7,026 bases of DNA from JBBKWQ01 sp037969115 (GCA_037969115.1 JBBKWQ010000174.1:1-7026), one strand, 5' to 3'. Shown: positions 1 to 6,170, counted from the first letter of the stretch. The notes: generated by a model not told the origin, from the letters alone. Numbers and translations: made by a program.

Positions 1-1
1 G

Positions 2-916
2 ATTCGCCGCGTCGTCGCCGAGAACCCGTCGAAGTTCACGTACCGGGGCACCGGCACCTACATCGTCGGCCACGGCGATGTGGTCGTCATCGACCCTGGC
101 CCCGTGCTCGACAGCCACCGCTCGGCAATTGCCGCCGCCGTGCAGGGCGAGCGTGTGCGGGCGATCCTGGTGACGCACTGCCACGCCGACCATTCACCGC
201 TCGCAGCGTGGCTGAAAGCCGAGACCGGTGCACCCACCATCGCGTTCGGCCCGCACGGCATCGTGTCGGACGATCCCGATGACGCGTCACATGACGACGA
301 TGACGGCGGCGCGGCCGGCGACAGTGACGGCGAGCGAACTGACGAGGCCGTCCGGGTCGAAGAGTCGGTCGATGTCGATTTCGTGCCGGATCAGACTGCG
401 GTCGACGGCGACATCGTGGTCGACTGGGGAGGTCTCACCATGTCGGCAGTCTTCACGCCCGGGCACACGTCGAATCACATGTGTTACTCGCTCGCCGAGG
501 AGTCGACGCTGTTCACCGGCGACCACGTGATGGGGTGGAGCACGACGGTCGTGTCTCCGCCCGATGGAAACATGGCCGACTACATCAGTTCGCTCCGTAA
601 GGTCGCCGCCCGCAGAGACGCAGTGTTGTGGCCCACCCACGGTCCGTCGCGCACCGACGGACCTCGATATCTCGACGCGCTGGTCGAACACCGACTCGAA
701 CGTGAACGACAGGTACTCGACGCCGTCCGCGGCGGTACCGGAGAGATCGGCGACATCGTCAAGCTGCTGTACGCCCACGTTCGCGAGGAGCTCCACAAGC
801 CGGCCGGTCGCAGCGTGCTCGGCCATCTCGTGAAGCTCGTGGACGACGGTGTCGTGACCACCACCGACGGCGAGCGGGCCCGGTTGAAGAGTCACTACGT
901 CGCCGTCGACGGCTGA
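2..916 (+). CDS. MBL-fold metallohydrolase with C-terminal winged helix (LACTB2-like), 5' partial
   Basis: The reading frame is open from base 2 to the TGA at 914-916, giving 304 residues; the true start lies left of the window. Numbering from base 2, the zinc-binding HxHxDH motif is THCHADH (H59, H61, D63, H64). GHTSNH supplies H155, FTGDHVMGWS supplies D174 and WPTHGP supplies H213, so the full metallo-beta-lactamase ligand set is present. The last ~80 residues (RSVLGHLVKLVDDGVV) resemble the winged-helix domain that follows the fold in the LACTB2-like group. That group includes RNases and assorted hydrolases, so the substrate cannot be read from sequence. An unusual acidic, Asp/Gly-rich insertion (about residues 90-122) lies between the first metal motif and the rest of the fold. 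No signal peptide can be judged, because the N-terminus is missing. Family assignment is firm; precise function is unknown. Confidence 0.93.
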   Translation: MRRVVAENPSKFTYRGTGTYIVGHGDVVVIDPGPVLDSHRSAIAAAVQGERVRAILVTHCHADHSPLAAWLKAETGAPTIAFGPHGIVSDDPDDASHDDDDGGAAGDSDGERTDEAVRVEESVDVDFVPDQTAVDGDIVVDWGGLTMSAVFTPGHTSNHMCYSLAEESTLFTGDHVMGWSTTVVSPPDGNMADYISSLRKVAARRDAVLWPTHGPSRTDGPRYLDALVEHRLERERQVLDAVRGGTGEIGDIVKLLYAHVREELHKPAGRSVLGHLVKLVDDGVVTTTDGERARLKSHYVAVDG

Positions 917-961
917 CCCGTAGCCGCAAACCCACAACCGACGCCTGACCACTCAGATCAG

Positions 962-979
962 GACGTAAGGCCCTACGTC
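962..979. repeat. 18-base near-palindrome (possible operator or hairpin)
   Basis: GACGTAAGGCCCTACGTC reads as an inverted repeat with 8 of 9 base pairs matching; the only mismatch is A968 against C973. As RNA it would form a 6-bp stem with a 6-base loop. It lies 45 bases after the stop of the hydrolase gene and 87 bases before the membrane protein start, so it could be a regulator binding site for the downstream gene or a weak terminator for the upstream one. No U-tract follows, which argues mildly for an operator. Function is inferred from position only. Confidence 0.4.
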
Positions 980-1016
980 GTTGCGCCCGCAAGGAGCACA
1001 CTGGGAACCAAGAGTT

Positions 1017-1042
1017 CGTGAAACTAATCACAAAACTTGTGA
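1017..1042 (+). promoter_or_regulatory. Alternating GTGA/TCAC half-sites, CRP/FNR-family-like operator candidate
   Basis: The sequence CGTGA-N6-TCACA (1017-1032) matches the classical CRP-type pattern TGTGA-N6-TCACA at 9 of 10 fixed positions. The second half-site also pairs with a third one: TCACAA-AAC-TTGTGA (1028-1042) is a perfect 6-bp inverted repeat with a 3-base spacer. Together they give three half-sites in alternating orientation, ending 24 bases before the start codon at 1067. Actinobacteria carry CRP/FNR-family regulators with such operators, so cAMP- or redox-type control is possible. The overlapping repeat could instead form a small leader-RNA hairpin. No regulator gene is in the window. 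Confidence 0.4.
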
Positions 1043-1053
1043 AGCAACCAAAC

Positions 1054-1060
1054 AGAAAGG
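1054..1060 (+). promoter_or_regulatory. Ribosome binding site of the membrane protein gene
   Basis: AGAAAGG at 1054-1060 is a purine-rich Shine-Dalgarno-like sequence 6 bases before the ATG at 1067. It fixes this start: the peptide that follows begins directly with a hydrophobic helix, and no better start with a ribosome site lies nearby. Confidence 0.65.
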
Positions 1061-1066
1061 TGTGTC

Positions 1067-1792
1067 ATGCAGAAACGACTTGGAGTACTGGGAATCTTTC
1101 TCATCGTGGTGGGACTGGGATTCTTCATCGGGGCCGGGGTCGCCTACACACGAGTGCAGGCCGGGTACGACTCGTTGCAGTCATTCAGCGAGGCACAGAA
1201 CGTGACGCTGAGCTACAACGAGGACGGCCAGCTGATCGATCGTGGGACGACCGAGACTGCGCAGGAGATCATGTCGCTGCTGCGGGACGACTGGAACTAC
1301 CCGGTCGTCGACTCCGATCTCGACCCGAACGATCCGCTCGTCAACTCCGGAACCGAGTACATGTTCCAGATGGCCACCATCGCCTTTCACGTCTTGCACG
1401 GCACCCAAGAGGTGACCTTGGCCGAGACGGTCGAGTACGAGGGCGAGACCTTCGAGGCAGGCACGTACACGGTTGAAGTCGACGGCAAGTACTGGACCGA
1501 CTTCGACCGCACGCATCCGCTCGAGGGCCCGGCCCGCGACCTGGCGTGGAGCGGAACCGCTCACGCACTGATCGGTGAGCTGGGCGTCGGCTCGGTCACC
1601 AGCAGCACGCTGCAGATGGGCCTCGGCCTGTCGGCACTGCTCGGTGGTCTGGGCGTTGTGTTCCTGCTGACGGGCGGTGGACTGATCTGGGCAGGTAAGG
1701 GCAAGAACGGGATCACGATCCCCGACACGGTCCCGGAAGCGCTCGTGACCGGTACCGCCAAGGAATCGGACGTCTCGGAATACGCCAGCTGA
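1067..1792 (+). CDS. Membrane protein of unknown function, two transmembrane helices around an extracytoplasmic domain
   Basis: This 241-residue protein starts at an ATG preceded by AGAAAGG. It begins MQKR and runs directly into a hydrophobic helix (about residues 5-26). A polar, acidic domain of about 155 residues follows (28-182). A second, Gly/Leu-rich helix (about 183-209) ends in a basic KGK stop-transfer, with a ~30-residue tail (211-241). By the positive-inside rule both ends should be cytoplasmic and the middle domain outside. The segment GKYWTDFDRTHP just before the second helix recalls small actinobacterial membrane proteins that carry a GKTYAELDREDP-like segment and are often mislabelled as ring-opening dioxygenase LigA; that resemblance is from memory and weak. 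There are no cysteines, enzyme motif or lipobox. The gene appears monocistronic, with its own leader region and a strong hairpin after it. Function is unknown. Confidence 0.85.
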   Translation: MQKRLGVLGIFLIVVGLGFFIGAGVAYTRVQAGYDSLQSFSEAQNVTLSYNEDGQLIDRGTTETAQEIMSLLRDDWNYPVVDSDLDPNDPLVNSGTEYMFQMATIAFHVLHGTQEVTLAETVEYEGETFEAGTYTVEVDGKYWTDFDRTHPLEGPARDLAWSGTAHALIGELGVGSVTSSTLQMGLGLSALLGGLGVVFLLTGGGLIWAGKGKNGITIPDTVPEALVTGTAKESDVSEYAS

Positions 1793-1823
1793 ACCTTCAG
1801 CCGACGATCCCGAACGGTTCACT

Positions 1824-1852
1824 CGAGGGCCCCTCCGATGGAGGGGCCCTCG
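1824..1852. terminator. Strong hairpin between convergent genes, likely bidirectional terminator
   Basis: The arms CGAGGGCCCCTCC (1824-1836) and GGAGGGGCCCTCG (1840-1852) are perfectly complementary over 13 bp around a GAT loop. The hairpin begins 31 bases after the membrane protein stop and 5 bases beyond the kynU stop on the other strand, so it can end both converging transcripts. A further GAACG/CGTTC pair (1812-1816 with 1855-1859) could extend the structure and would take in part of the kynU stop codon. There is no clear U-tract on either strand, which is common for hairpin terminators in high-GC actinobacteria. Confidence 0.8.
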
Positions 1853-1857
1853 GTCGT

Positions 1858-3012
1858 TCACGGGGCGGCGGCGATGGCGGCGATGGCCACGGCCACGTCG
1901 CGGTAGCGCGTGGTGAGTGGGGAACAGCCGAGCCGGATCACATCGGGCACGCGGTAGTCGGCGATCACCCGACGTTCGGAGGCGAGCCGAGCAACCAGCG
2001 ACTCGGCATCGGGGTGCCGAATCGAGATGTGTCCGCCACGGTGGCGCGCGTCGCGCGGGGAGGGCGAGTCGAGCCCGACGGTGTCACAGCAGTCGAGCGC
2101 GAACCCGGTGATCGCCCGTCCCTTGGCGGCGATTCGTTCGATGCCGGCTTCGGCGGAGATCTCGATGCCACATTGGGCGGCGACCAGCCCGAGGATGCCC
2201 GGCGTGCCGATCAGCATCCGACCGATATCGGGACGCGGCGTGTAGGCCGCATCCATGTCGAACTGGTCGACCTGGCTGAACCAACCCGGGATCGGTTGCT
2301 CGACGCGGTCGATCAGGTTGCCGGCGACATAGTTGAATGCCGGTGCACCAGGACCGCCGTTCAGGTACTTGTACGTGCAGCCGACTGCGAACTCGGCACC
2401 TGCGGCGTTGAGTTCGATTTCGAGGAGCCCGGCGCCGTGCGAGAGGTCCCAGACGGTGATGGCCCCCGCCGCCGATGCTCGTTCGGTCTCGGCTGCGATG
2501 TCGGTGACGACGGCGGTTCGGTAGTCGACCATCGAACGAACGACCACGCCGACGCGTGACAGATCGTCGAAATCGGGCTGCACGGCGAGGCCGAGTTCGC
2601 CGGCCACCCCTTCGACGATGTAGCGGTCGGTCGGGAACTCCGTGGGCGCCACCGCGATGGCTCGACGGTCGGGGCGGAGTCGGGCTGCGGATCTGACCGC
2701 CTGGTACAGATTGACGGTGGTGGAGTCGTGCACCACCACTTCACCAGGACCGGCGCCGACCAGCGGCGCGAGCTGGTCGCCGACGCGCTGGGGGAGGTCG
2801 AGCCAATGGGCCCAGGACGCGATGAGATCGTGTGCCCATTCACCACGTATGACCGTATCGACTCGGTCGAGCGTGCGTCTCGGGGTCATGCCCAGCGAGT
2901 TGCCGTCGAGGTATGCAACGTCGTCGTCGGTGATGACGAACTCGTCGCGCCATCCTTTGAGCGGGTCGGCGGCGTCGAGTTCGATCGCCTGAGCGAGCAT
3001 TTCGGTGGTCAT
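1858..3012 (-). CDS. kynU: Kynureninase
   Basis: This PLP enzyme of 384 residues (EC 3.7.1.3) cleaves L-kynurenine to anthranilate and L-alanine in tryptophan breakdown and is expected in the cytoplasm. Family marks in order: YLDGNSLGM (34-42), HDSTTVNLYQ for phosphate binding (95-104), EFPTDRY (125-131), VWDLSHGAG with the ring-stacking/pairing Asp189, CTYKYLNGGPG with the Schiff-base Lys215, GWFSQVDQF (243-251), GTPGILGL (269-276) and RGGHISIRHP (325-334). Length is slightly below the usual 400-420 but no motif is missing. The frame stays open far upstream, but that extension is the ligase gene read out of frame. The ATG at 3012 is chosen because GGAAGG lies 6 bases before it and it overlaps the ligase stop as ATGA, suggesting translational coupling. 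No kynA, kynB or anthranilate genes are in the window, so whether it serves catabolism or anthranilate supply is open. Confidence 0.95.
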   Translation of the reverse strand: MTTEMLAQAIELDAADPLKGWRDEFVITDDDVAYLDGNSLGMTPRRTLDRVDTVIRGEWAHDLIASWAHWLDLPQRVGDQLAPLVGAGPGEVVVHDSTTVNLYQAVRSAARLRPDRRAIAVAPTEFPTDRYIVEGVAGELGLAVQPDFDDLSRVGVVVRSMVDYRTAVVTDIAAETERASAAGAITVWDLSHGAGLLEIELNAAGAEFAVGCTYKYLNGGPGAPAFNYVAGNLIDRVEQPIPGWFSQVDQFDMDAAYTPRPDIGRMLIGTPGILGLVAAQCGIEISAEAGIERIAAKGRAITGFALDCCDTVGLDSPSPRDARHRGGHISIRHPDAESLVARLASERRVIADYRVPDVIRLGCSPLTTRYRDVAVAIAAIAAAP

Positions 3013-3908
3013 GCCGGGCCTTCCACGAGGTCGATGAAGCTTGCGTGCCGGACGAGGCCGTCGTTGGTGAACTCGGCGATCTCGATCCTTGCTGCGAGTC
3101 GCGGATCGACCCACGTGGCCGCGCGGGCGTAGGCCTTCGGGGGTGGGGGCTCGAACGGGCAATCGTCGGTCGCGAGGTCGCGCAGCTGCGACGTGAGTGC
3201 GTCGAGTACCTGGTTGGTGAAGCCGGTGCCGACACCGCCGGCGAAGACCAGGGCATCGCCGTCGTATCGCCCGACCAGCAGCGCGCCGAACGACCCCGAC
3301 CGGTTGCCTGCACCGGCTGTGAACCCACCGATGACGACTTCGGTCAGTGTGCGATTCTTGACCTTCAGCCAGTCGCGGGACCGTTTCCCGGGCGTGTACG
3401 TCGATCCGAGGCGTTTGGCGAGCACTCCCTCGAGACCTTGGGCGGCGGTGGCTTCGACGAGGGCGGCCCCACCTCCGACCCGGTGGGTCGGCGCCATCCA
3501 GTTCGCTCCGGGCTCCAGCACACCGTCGAGGAGGGTCCGCCGGGCCTCGTAGGGGAGCGAGATCGTGTCGTGGCCATCGAGCGACAACACATCGAACACG
3601 AACAGAGCGGCTTGGCGCGCGTGGCGTTGGACGAGTTCGAAGCGTGGACGACCCTCGTCGTCGACGACCACCAACTCGCCGTCGAGGATCGCGCGGTTGG
3701 CATTCACCCCCTCGGCCAGCGACGCCAGCTCGGGCCACTGCTCTGTCACCTCGTGGCGGTTCGACGACTGCAGCCGGACGCGACCGTTGTCGACGAGGGC
3801 GAGCGTTCGATAGCCGTCCCACTTGATCTCGTACGCCCACTCGTCGTCGGCATGTGGCAGGGTGCCGAGCGTGGCCTTCATCGGGGCGACCGGGAACGAC
3901 AACGCCAA
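3009..3908 (-). CDS. Stand-alone ATP-dependent DNA ligase (LigD ligase-domain / LigC type)
   Basis: This 299-residue protein has the minimal ligase layout, a nucleotidyltransferase domain plus an OB fold, as in the ligase part of bacterial end-joining LigD and in mycobacterial LigC. Motif I is EIKWDGYR (Lys29 would carry the AMP), motif III DGELVV (76-81), motif IIIa FVFDVLSLDG (103-112), motif IV EGVLAKR (160-166) and motif V WLKVKN (180-185). The OB fold ends with a motif VI-like segment, FTNDGLVRHASF (280-291). Motif Ia is odd: SSNRHEVT (48-55) where SRNGxDxT is usual. No polymerase, nuclease or Ku is fused or adjacent. The start is TTG at 3908, 5 bases after the CoA transferase stop, with GGAG 11 bases upstream inside that gene's last codons; starting at the ATG of Met10 would remove the usual PVxPM lead-in. 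The likely role is nick sealing in repair or end joining. Confidence 0.93.
   Translation of the reverse strand: MALSFPVAPMKATLGTLPHADDEWAYEIKWDGYRTLALVDNGRVRLQSSNRHEVTEQWPELASLAEGVNANRAILDGELVVVDDEGRPRFELVQRHARQAALFVFDVLSLDGHDTISLPYEARRTLLDGVLEPGANWMAPTHRVGGGAALVEATAAQGLEGVLAKRLGSTYTPGKRSRDWLKVKNRTLTEVVIGGFTAGAGNRSGSFGALLVGRYDGDALVFAGGVGTGFTNQVLDALTSQLRDLATDDCPFEPPPPKAYARAATWVDPRLAARIEIAEFTNDGLVRHASFIDLVEGPA
3019..3024 (-). promoter_or_regulatory. Ribosome binding site of kynU inside the ligase gene
   Basis: On the minus strand GGAAGG lies 6 bases before the kynU ATG at 3012, within the last codons of the ligase gene. With the ATGA stop/start overlap (3012-3009) it fixes the kynU start and implies that ribosomes finishing the ligase can restart on kynU. 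Confidence 0.65.
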
Positions 3909-3913
3909 GACGG

Positions 3914-5146
3914 CTACTGCTCCGAACGCGGCGTCGGCACACGATCGGAGATCACGCCCCGCGCCGCAAGTTCGTCGATACGTTCGTCACTCAGCCCCAA
4001 GACATCGGACAGCACGGCCCGGTTGTCCTCGCCGCGGTAGCGCGGCTCACCGTGCACGCCGACCTCCGGGGCCGCCGAGAACCGCCATGGTGCGTTGGGG
4101 ATGGTGAACGTGCCGTCCGCTCGGTCCGACACGTCGACGGTGACGTTCCGCTCCGCGGCCCAGTCGGTCTGGATGATGTCGGTCACCGCCCTCAGCGTGC
4201 CGACAGCGAGTTGATATCGCCCGAACTGCTCCTCGAACGCCTCGACGTCTCGAACGGTTGCGGCGTACTCCCTGATGAGCTCGAACAGTACATCGAGGTG
4301 TTCGAGGCGCTCTCCGACCGTCGCGAATCGAGGATCGTCCTCGATCTCGGGTCGTTCGATCGCCCGGGCGTACATCTGGAACGTGCCCTGCTCTGCAGGG
4401 TGGCCGCTCACGACAACCGTGGAGCCGTCGGCCAACGTGACCACAGGTGAATCCTGCGGGCGGAACGATCGGAGCCAGTTGGGATCGGTTTCGCGATCCC
4501 AGACATCGTCGTGGAAGTGCTCGTTCACGTACAACATGGTCTGCGCCATCGACACGTCGACCCACTGGCCGATTCCGGATTGCTCGCGTTGGTACAGCGC
4601 CGCGAGGATGCCCGACGCGGTCTCGAGCGAGGTGTACACGTCGGCATGGCTGTGTCGGTCGTTCTGGTGGCCGGGCTGCCATCTGGCGTCGCCTTGACTC
4701 TTCATGAGGCCGGTTTCGGCTCCGACGACCGGCGCATACGCCCGCCGCTGGGTCCACGGACCGGTTGCCCCGTAGCCCGAGATCGAGGCGTAGATGACTC
4801 GCGGGTTGCGAGCGTGAATCGCCTCGTAGCCGAGTCCTTGTCGGTCCATCACTCCGGCTCGGAAGTTCTCGACGACGATGTCGCATCGATCGACGAGTTG
4901 CATCAGGATCTCGATGGCTTCGGGCTGCTTGAAATCGAGACTGATGTTTCGTTTGCCGGTGTTCTGTTGGACGTAGTACGTCGCCATGCTGTTGGCGCGG
5001 GGGCTGGTGAAGCGGGTGATGTCCCCGGCCGGTGGCTCCACCTTGATGACGTCGGCACCCAGGTCGCAGAGCATGCGCGTGCAGTGCGGCCCAGACAACA
5101 CACGACTGAAGTCGAGGACACGAATCCCGTCGAGCGGCGCAGTCAT
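3914..5146 (-). CDS. Family III CoA transferase (CaiB/BaiF type)
   Basis: At 410 residues this is full length for formyl-CoA-transferase-like enzymes, which move CoA between carboxylic acids through an aspartyl-CoA thioester and usually act as interlocked cytoplasmic dimers. The N-terminus LDGIRVLDFSRVLSGPHCTR (5-24) and GADVIKVEPPAGD (30-42) are hallmarks of the CoA-binding fold. NTGKRNISLDFK (62-73) and VVENFRAGVMDRQGLGY (91-107) follow, then YASISGYGATGPW (119-131). HADVYTSLETASGILAAL (167-184) places the expected catalytic aspartate at Asp169, followed by GQWVDVSM (193-200). The acyl substrate cannot be told from sequence. The ATG at 5146 is the only reasonable start, because an in-frame stop lies 30 bases upstream (5174-5176); no strong ribosome site precedes it. 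The ligase gene begins 5 bases after its TAG, so the two are surely cotranscribed. Confidence 0.95.
   Translation of the reverse strand: MTAPLDGIRVLDFSRVLSGPHCTRMLCDLGADVIKVEPPAGDITRFTSPRANSMATYYVQQNTGKRNISLDFKQPEAIEILMQLVDRCDIVVENFRAGVMDRQGLGYEAIHARNPRVIYASISGYGATGPWTQRRAYAPVVGAETGLMKSQGDARWQPGHQNDRHSHADVYTSLETASGILAALYQREQSGIGQWVDVSMAQTMLYVNEHFHDDVWDRETDPNWLRSFRPQDSPVVTLADGSTVVVSGHPAEQGTFQMYARAIERPEIEDDPRFATVGERLEHLDVLFELIREYAATVRDVEAFEEQFGRYQLAVGTLRAVTDIIQTDWAAERNVTVDVSDRADGTFTIPNAPWRFSAAPEVGVHGEPRYRGEDNRAVLSDVLGLSDERIDELAARGVISDRVPTPRSEQ
3920..3923 (-). promoter_or_regulatory. Ribosome binding site of the ligase gene inside the CoA transferase gene
   Basis: GGAG on the minus strand lies 11 bases before the TTG at 3908, within the final codons of the CoA transferase. 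The spacing is slightly long, but it supports the TTG start, which also gives the N-terminus expected of the ligase family. Confidence 0.45.
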
Positions 5147-5227
5147 CGACCCATCGTTGCCCAGGGTGCGATCTCATGACGAACCAGCGCCGAGCGCGTA
5201 CCGGAACCCGTGCCCGACGCGGCGGTT
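5147..5227 (-). other. 81-base gap between kinase and CoA transferase genes
   Basis: This is the largest gap in the minus-strand block. It is GC-rich, with no clear promoter, ribosome site, hairpin or short gene. The CoA transferase, ligase and kynU may be read through from upstream, or from a promoter here that I cannot recognise. Confidence 0.4.
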
Positions 5228-6157
5228 CTACAGGCAGCGTTCGGCCACTGCGAGGAATGCCAGGCCGGAATCGTCGTCGAAATCGCGGACGTTCGCCAAG
5301 CCGGTCGACACACGCTCGATGAAGCCCCATTGCCAAACGGCTTCGGGATCGACCTCACACAGCGATGACAACAGCTCGGCACGCTGTCGTACCAAACCGG
5401 GCGTGTCCCCGGCAAGGAGCGGCAGATTGTACTCGCGCATCGGCACAGCGAGATCGTGAGCGCGTTCTGACAGCAGCCCCTCGGGGTCGACGAACTTGAA
5501 CCCTCCGGCGTCCGTTCGGAGTGTGTTCCAGCCATGAGCGTCCCCGTGCACGAGCACCGCATCGGTCGAATCGAACGAATCGGCACGCTGTTCGCAGTAC
5601 TCGATCGCACGGTCGATCACCTCCCGGCTGCACGGTCTTTCGAGGTCGCCCCACGAAGCCGAGATGTATCGGGCCAGCCAGACCGCCTTGTCGGCACCGG
5701 TCGGAAGGCCGCGACCGTCGCTGACGGGTCGCCAGAACGACCGAAGCGTGGCTGCAATCGTGTCCAAGATTCGAGGAATCGGCATCCCGAGATCGTCCAG
5801 GTTGGGACCGAGCCGTTCGAGCAACATGGCCGGCGTCGTGGTGTCGTAGGCGAGCAGTTCAGCACACGCTTGGCCGTCAGCAAGTTGATGGACCACGACG
5901 CTGCGTCGAAAAGCGTCGAGTTCGTCCATGTCCAGCGGCATCGCCACCTTCAACACGCAGGCGCGCCCCGAACCGTTCGTTGCAGCTGCGACGAACGAGG
6001 CGGTACCGCCGTGCATCGACGGTCCGAGTTCGAGGTCCCAGAGTTCGGCCATCGCGGCGACCGCCTCGGGCAGCTCGTCGAGCCATCGTCGTCCGGCCGC
6101 CCCGTTCGACATCGCCCGCTGCCGGACCAGAGTCGGAACATCGAGGTGCATCGACAT
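5228..6157 (-). CDS. Aminoglycoside/hydroxyurea-type phosphotransferase (APH(6)/StrB-like kinase family)
   Basis: From the ATG at 6157 the protein has 309 residues, close to the ~270-310 of the family that includes streptomycin 6-kinases and hydroxyurea kinase. The N-terminus VPTLVRQRAM then AAGRRWLDELPE (7-31) and LGPSMHGGTASFV (44-56) fit this family. Lys70 in CVLKV is the likely ATP-binding lysine, MLLERLGPNLDDL (111-123) is the hinge-like segment, VLVHGDAHGWN (201-211) is the catalytic loop with Asp206 and Asn211, and FVDPEG (222-227) holds the metal-binding Asp224. The kinase is therefore probably active, transferring phosphate from ATP to a hydroxyl of a small molecule; the substrate is unknown, and resistance should not be assumed. 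The frame continues to a GTG at 6217, but that adds 20 residues unlike the family and overlaps the upstream gene by 47 bases. ATG 6151 is another option. No start has a strong ribosome site. Confidence 0.9.
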   Translation of the reverse strand: MSMHLDVPTLVRQRAMSNGAAGRRWLDELPEAVAAMAELWDLELGPSMHGGTASFVAAATNGSGRACVLKVAMPLDMDELDAFRRSVVVHQLADGQACAELLAYDTTTPAMLLERLGPNLDDLGMPIPRILDTIAATLRSFWRPVSDGRGLPTGADKAVWLARYISASWGDLERPCSREVIDRAIEYCEQRADSFDSTDAVLVHGDAHGWNTLRTDAGGFKFVDPEGLLSERAHDLAVPMREYNLPLLAGDTPGLVRQRAELLSSLCEVDPEAVWQWGFIERVSTGLANVRDFDDDSGLAFLAVAERCL

Positions 6158-6170
6158 GTTTGGCGCCCGA

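Larger units (their letters stand above)
917..1066. other. Non-coding spacer upstream of the membrane protein gene
   Basis: These 150 bases hold no credible gene. The right half (about 1015-1060) is clearly richer in A and T than the surrounding coding DNA, as expected of a promoter or leader region. Three structures are visible: a weak 5-bp inverted repeat CCTGA/TCAGG (944-948 with 958-962), an 18-base near-palindrome (962-979), and the GTGA/TCAC half-site cluster (1017-1042). I could not assign a confident -35/-10 pair. A GGGAAC at 1003-1008 resembles an ECF-sigma -35 element, but no matching CGTT-type -10 follows at the right distance. Confidence 0.7.

Noticed and set aside
269..367. GAC/GAT-rich stretch as a tandem DNA repeat
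   Set aside because: No fixed repeat unit; it is codon-level low complexity from an acidic protein loop.
287..952. 221-codon minus-strand frame opposite the metallohydrolase
   Set aside because: Antisense shadow; the plus strand holds the complete metal-binding motif set.
1003..1008. GGGAAC as an ECF-sigma -35 element
   Set aside because: No CGTT or similar -10 lies 16-18 bases downstream, so a promoter call would be unsupported.
1181..1861. 226-codon minus-strand frame opposite the membrane protein
   Set aside because: It would run through the terminator hairpin and has no domain. The plus-strand frame has a ribosome site and clear membrane segments.
3013..3942. Long upstream extension of the kynU reading frame (about 310 extra codons)
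   Set aside because: It is the ligase gene read in another frame. The peptide is Arg/Pro-rich with no domain, while the ligase frame carries all catalytic motifs and kynU has its own ATG with a ribosome site.
3045..4040. 331-codon plus-strand open frame opposite the ligase
   Set aside because: Antisense shadow typical of GC-rich coding DNA; no recognisable domain and no ribosome site, and it runs into the CoA transferase gene.
4047..5336. 429-codon minus-strand open frame across the CoA transferase
   Set aside because: Arg-rich out-of-frame translation of a gene whose true frame matches family III CoA transferases from end to end.
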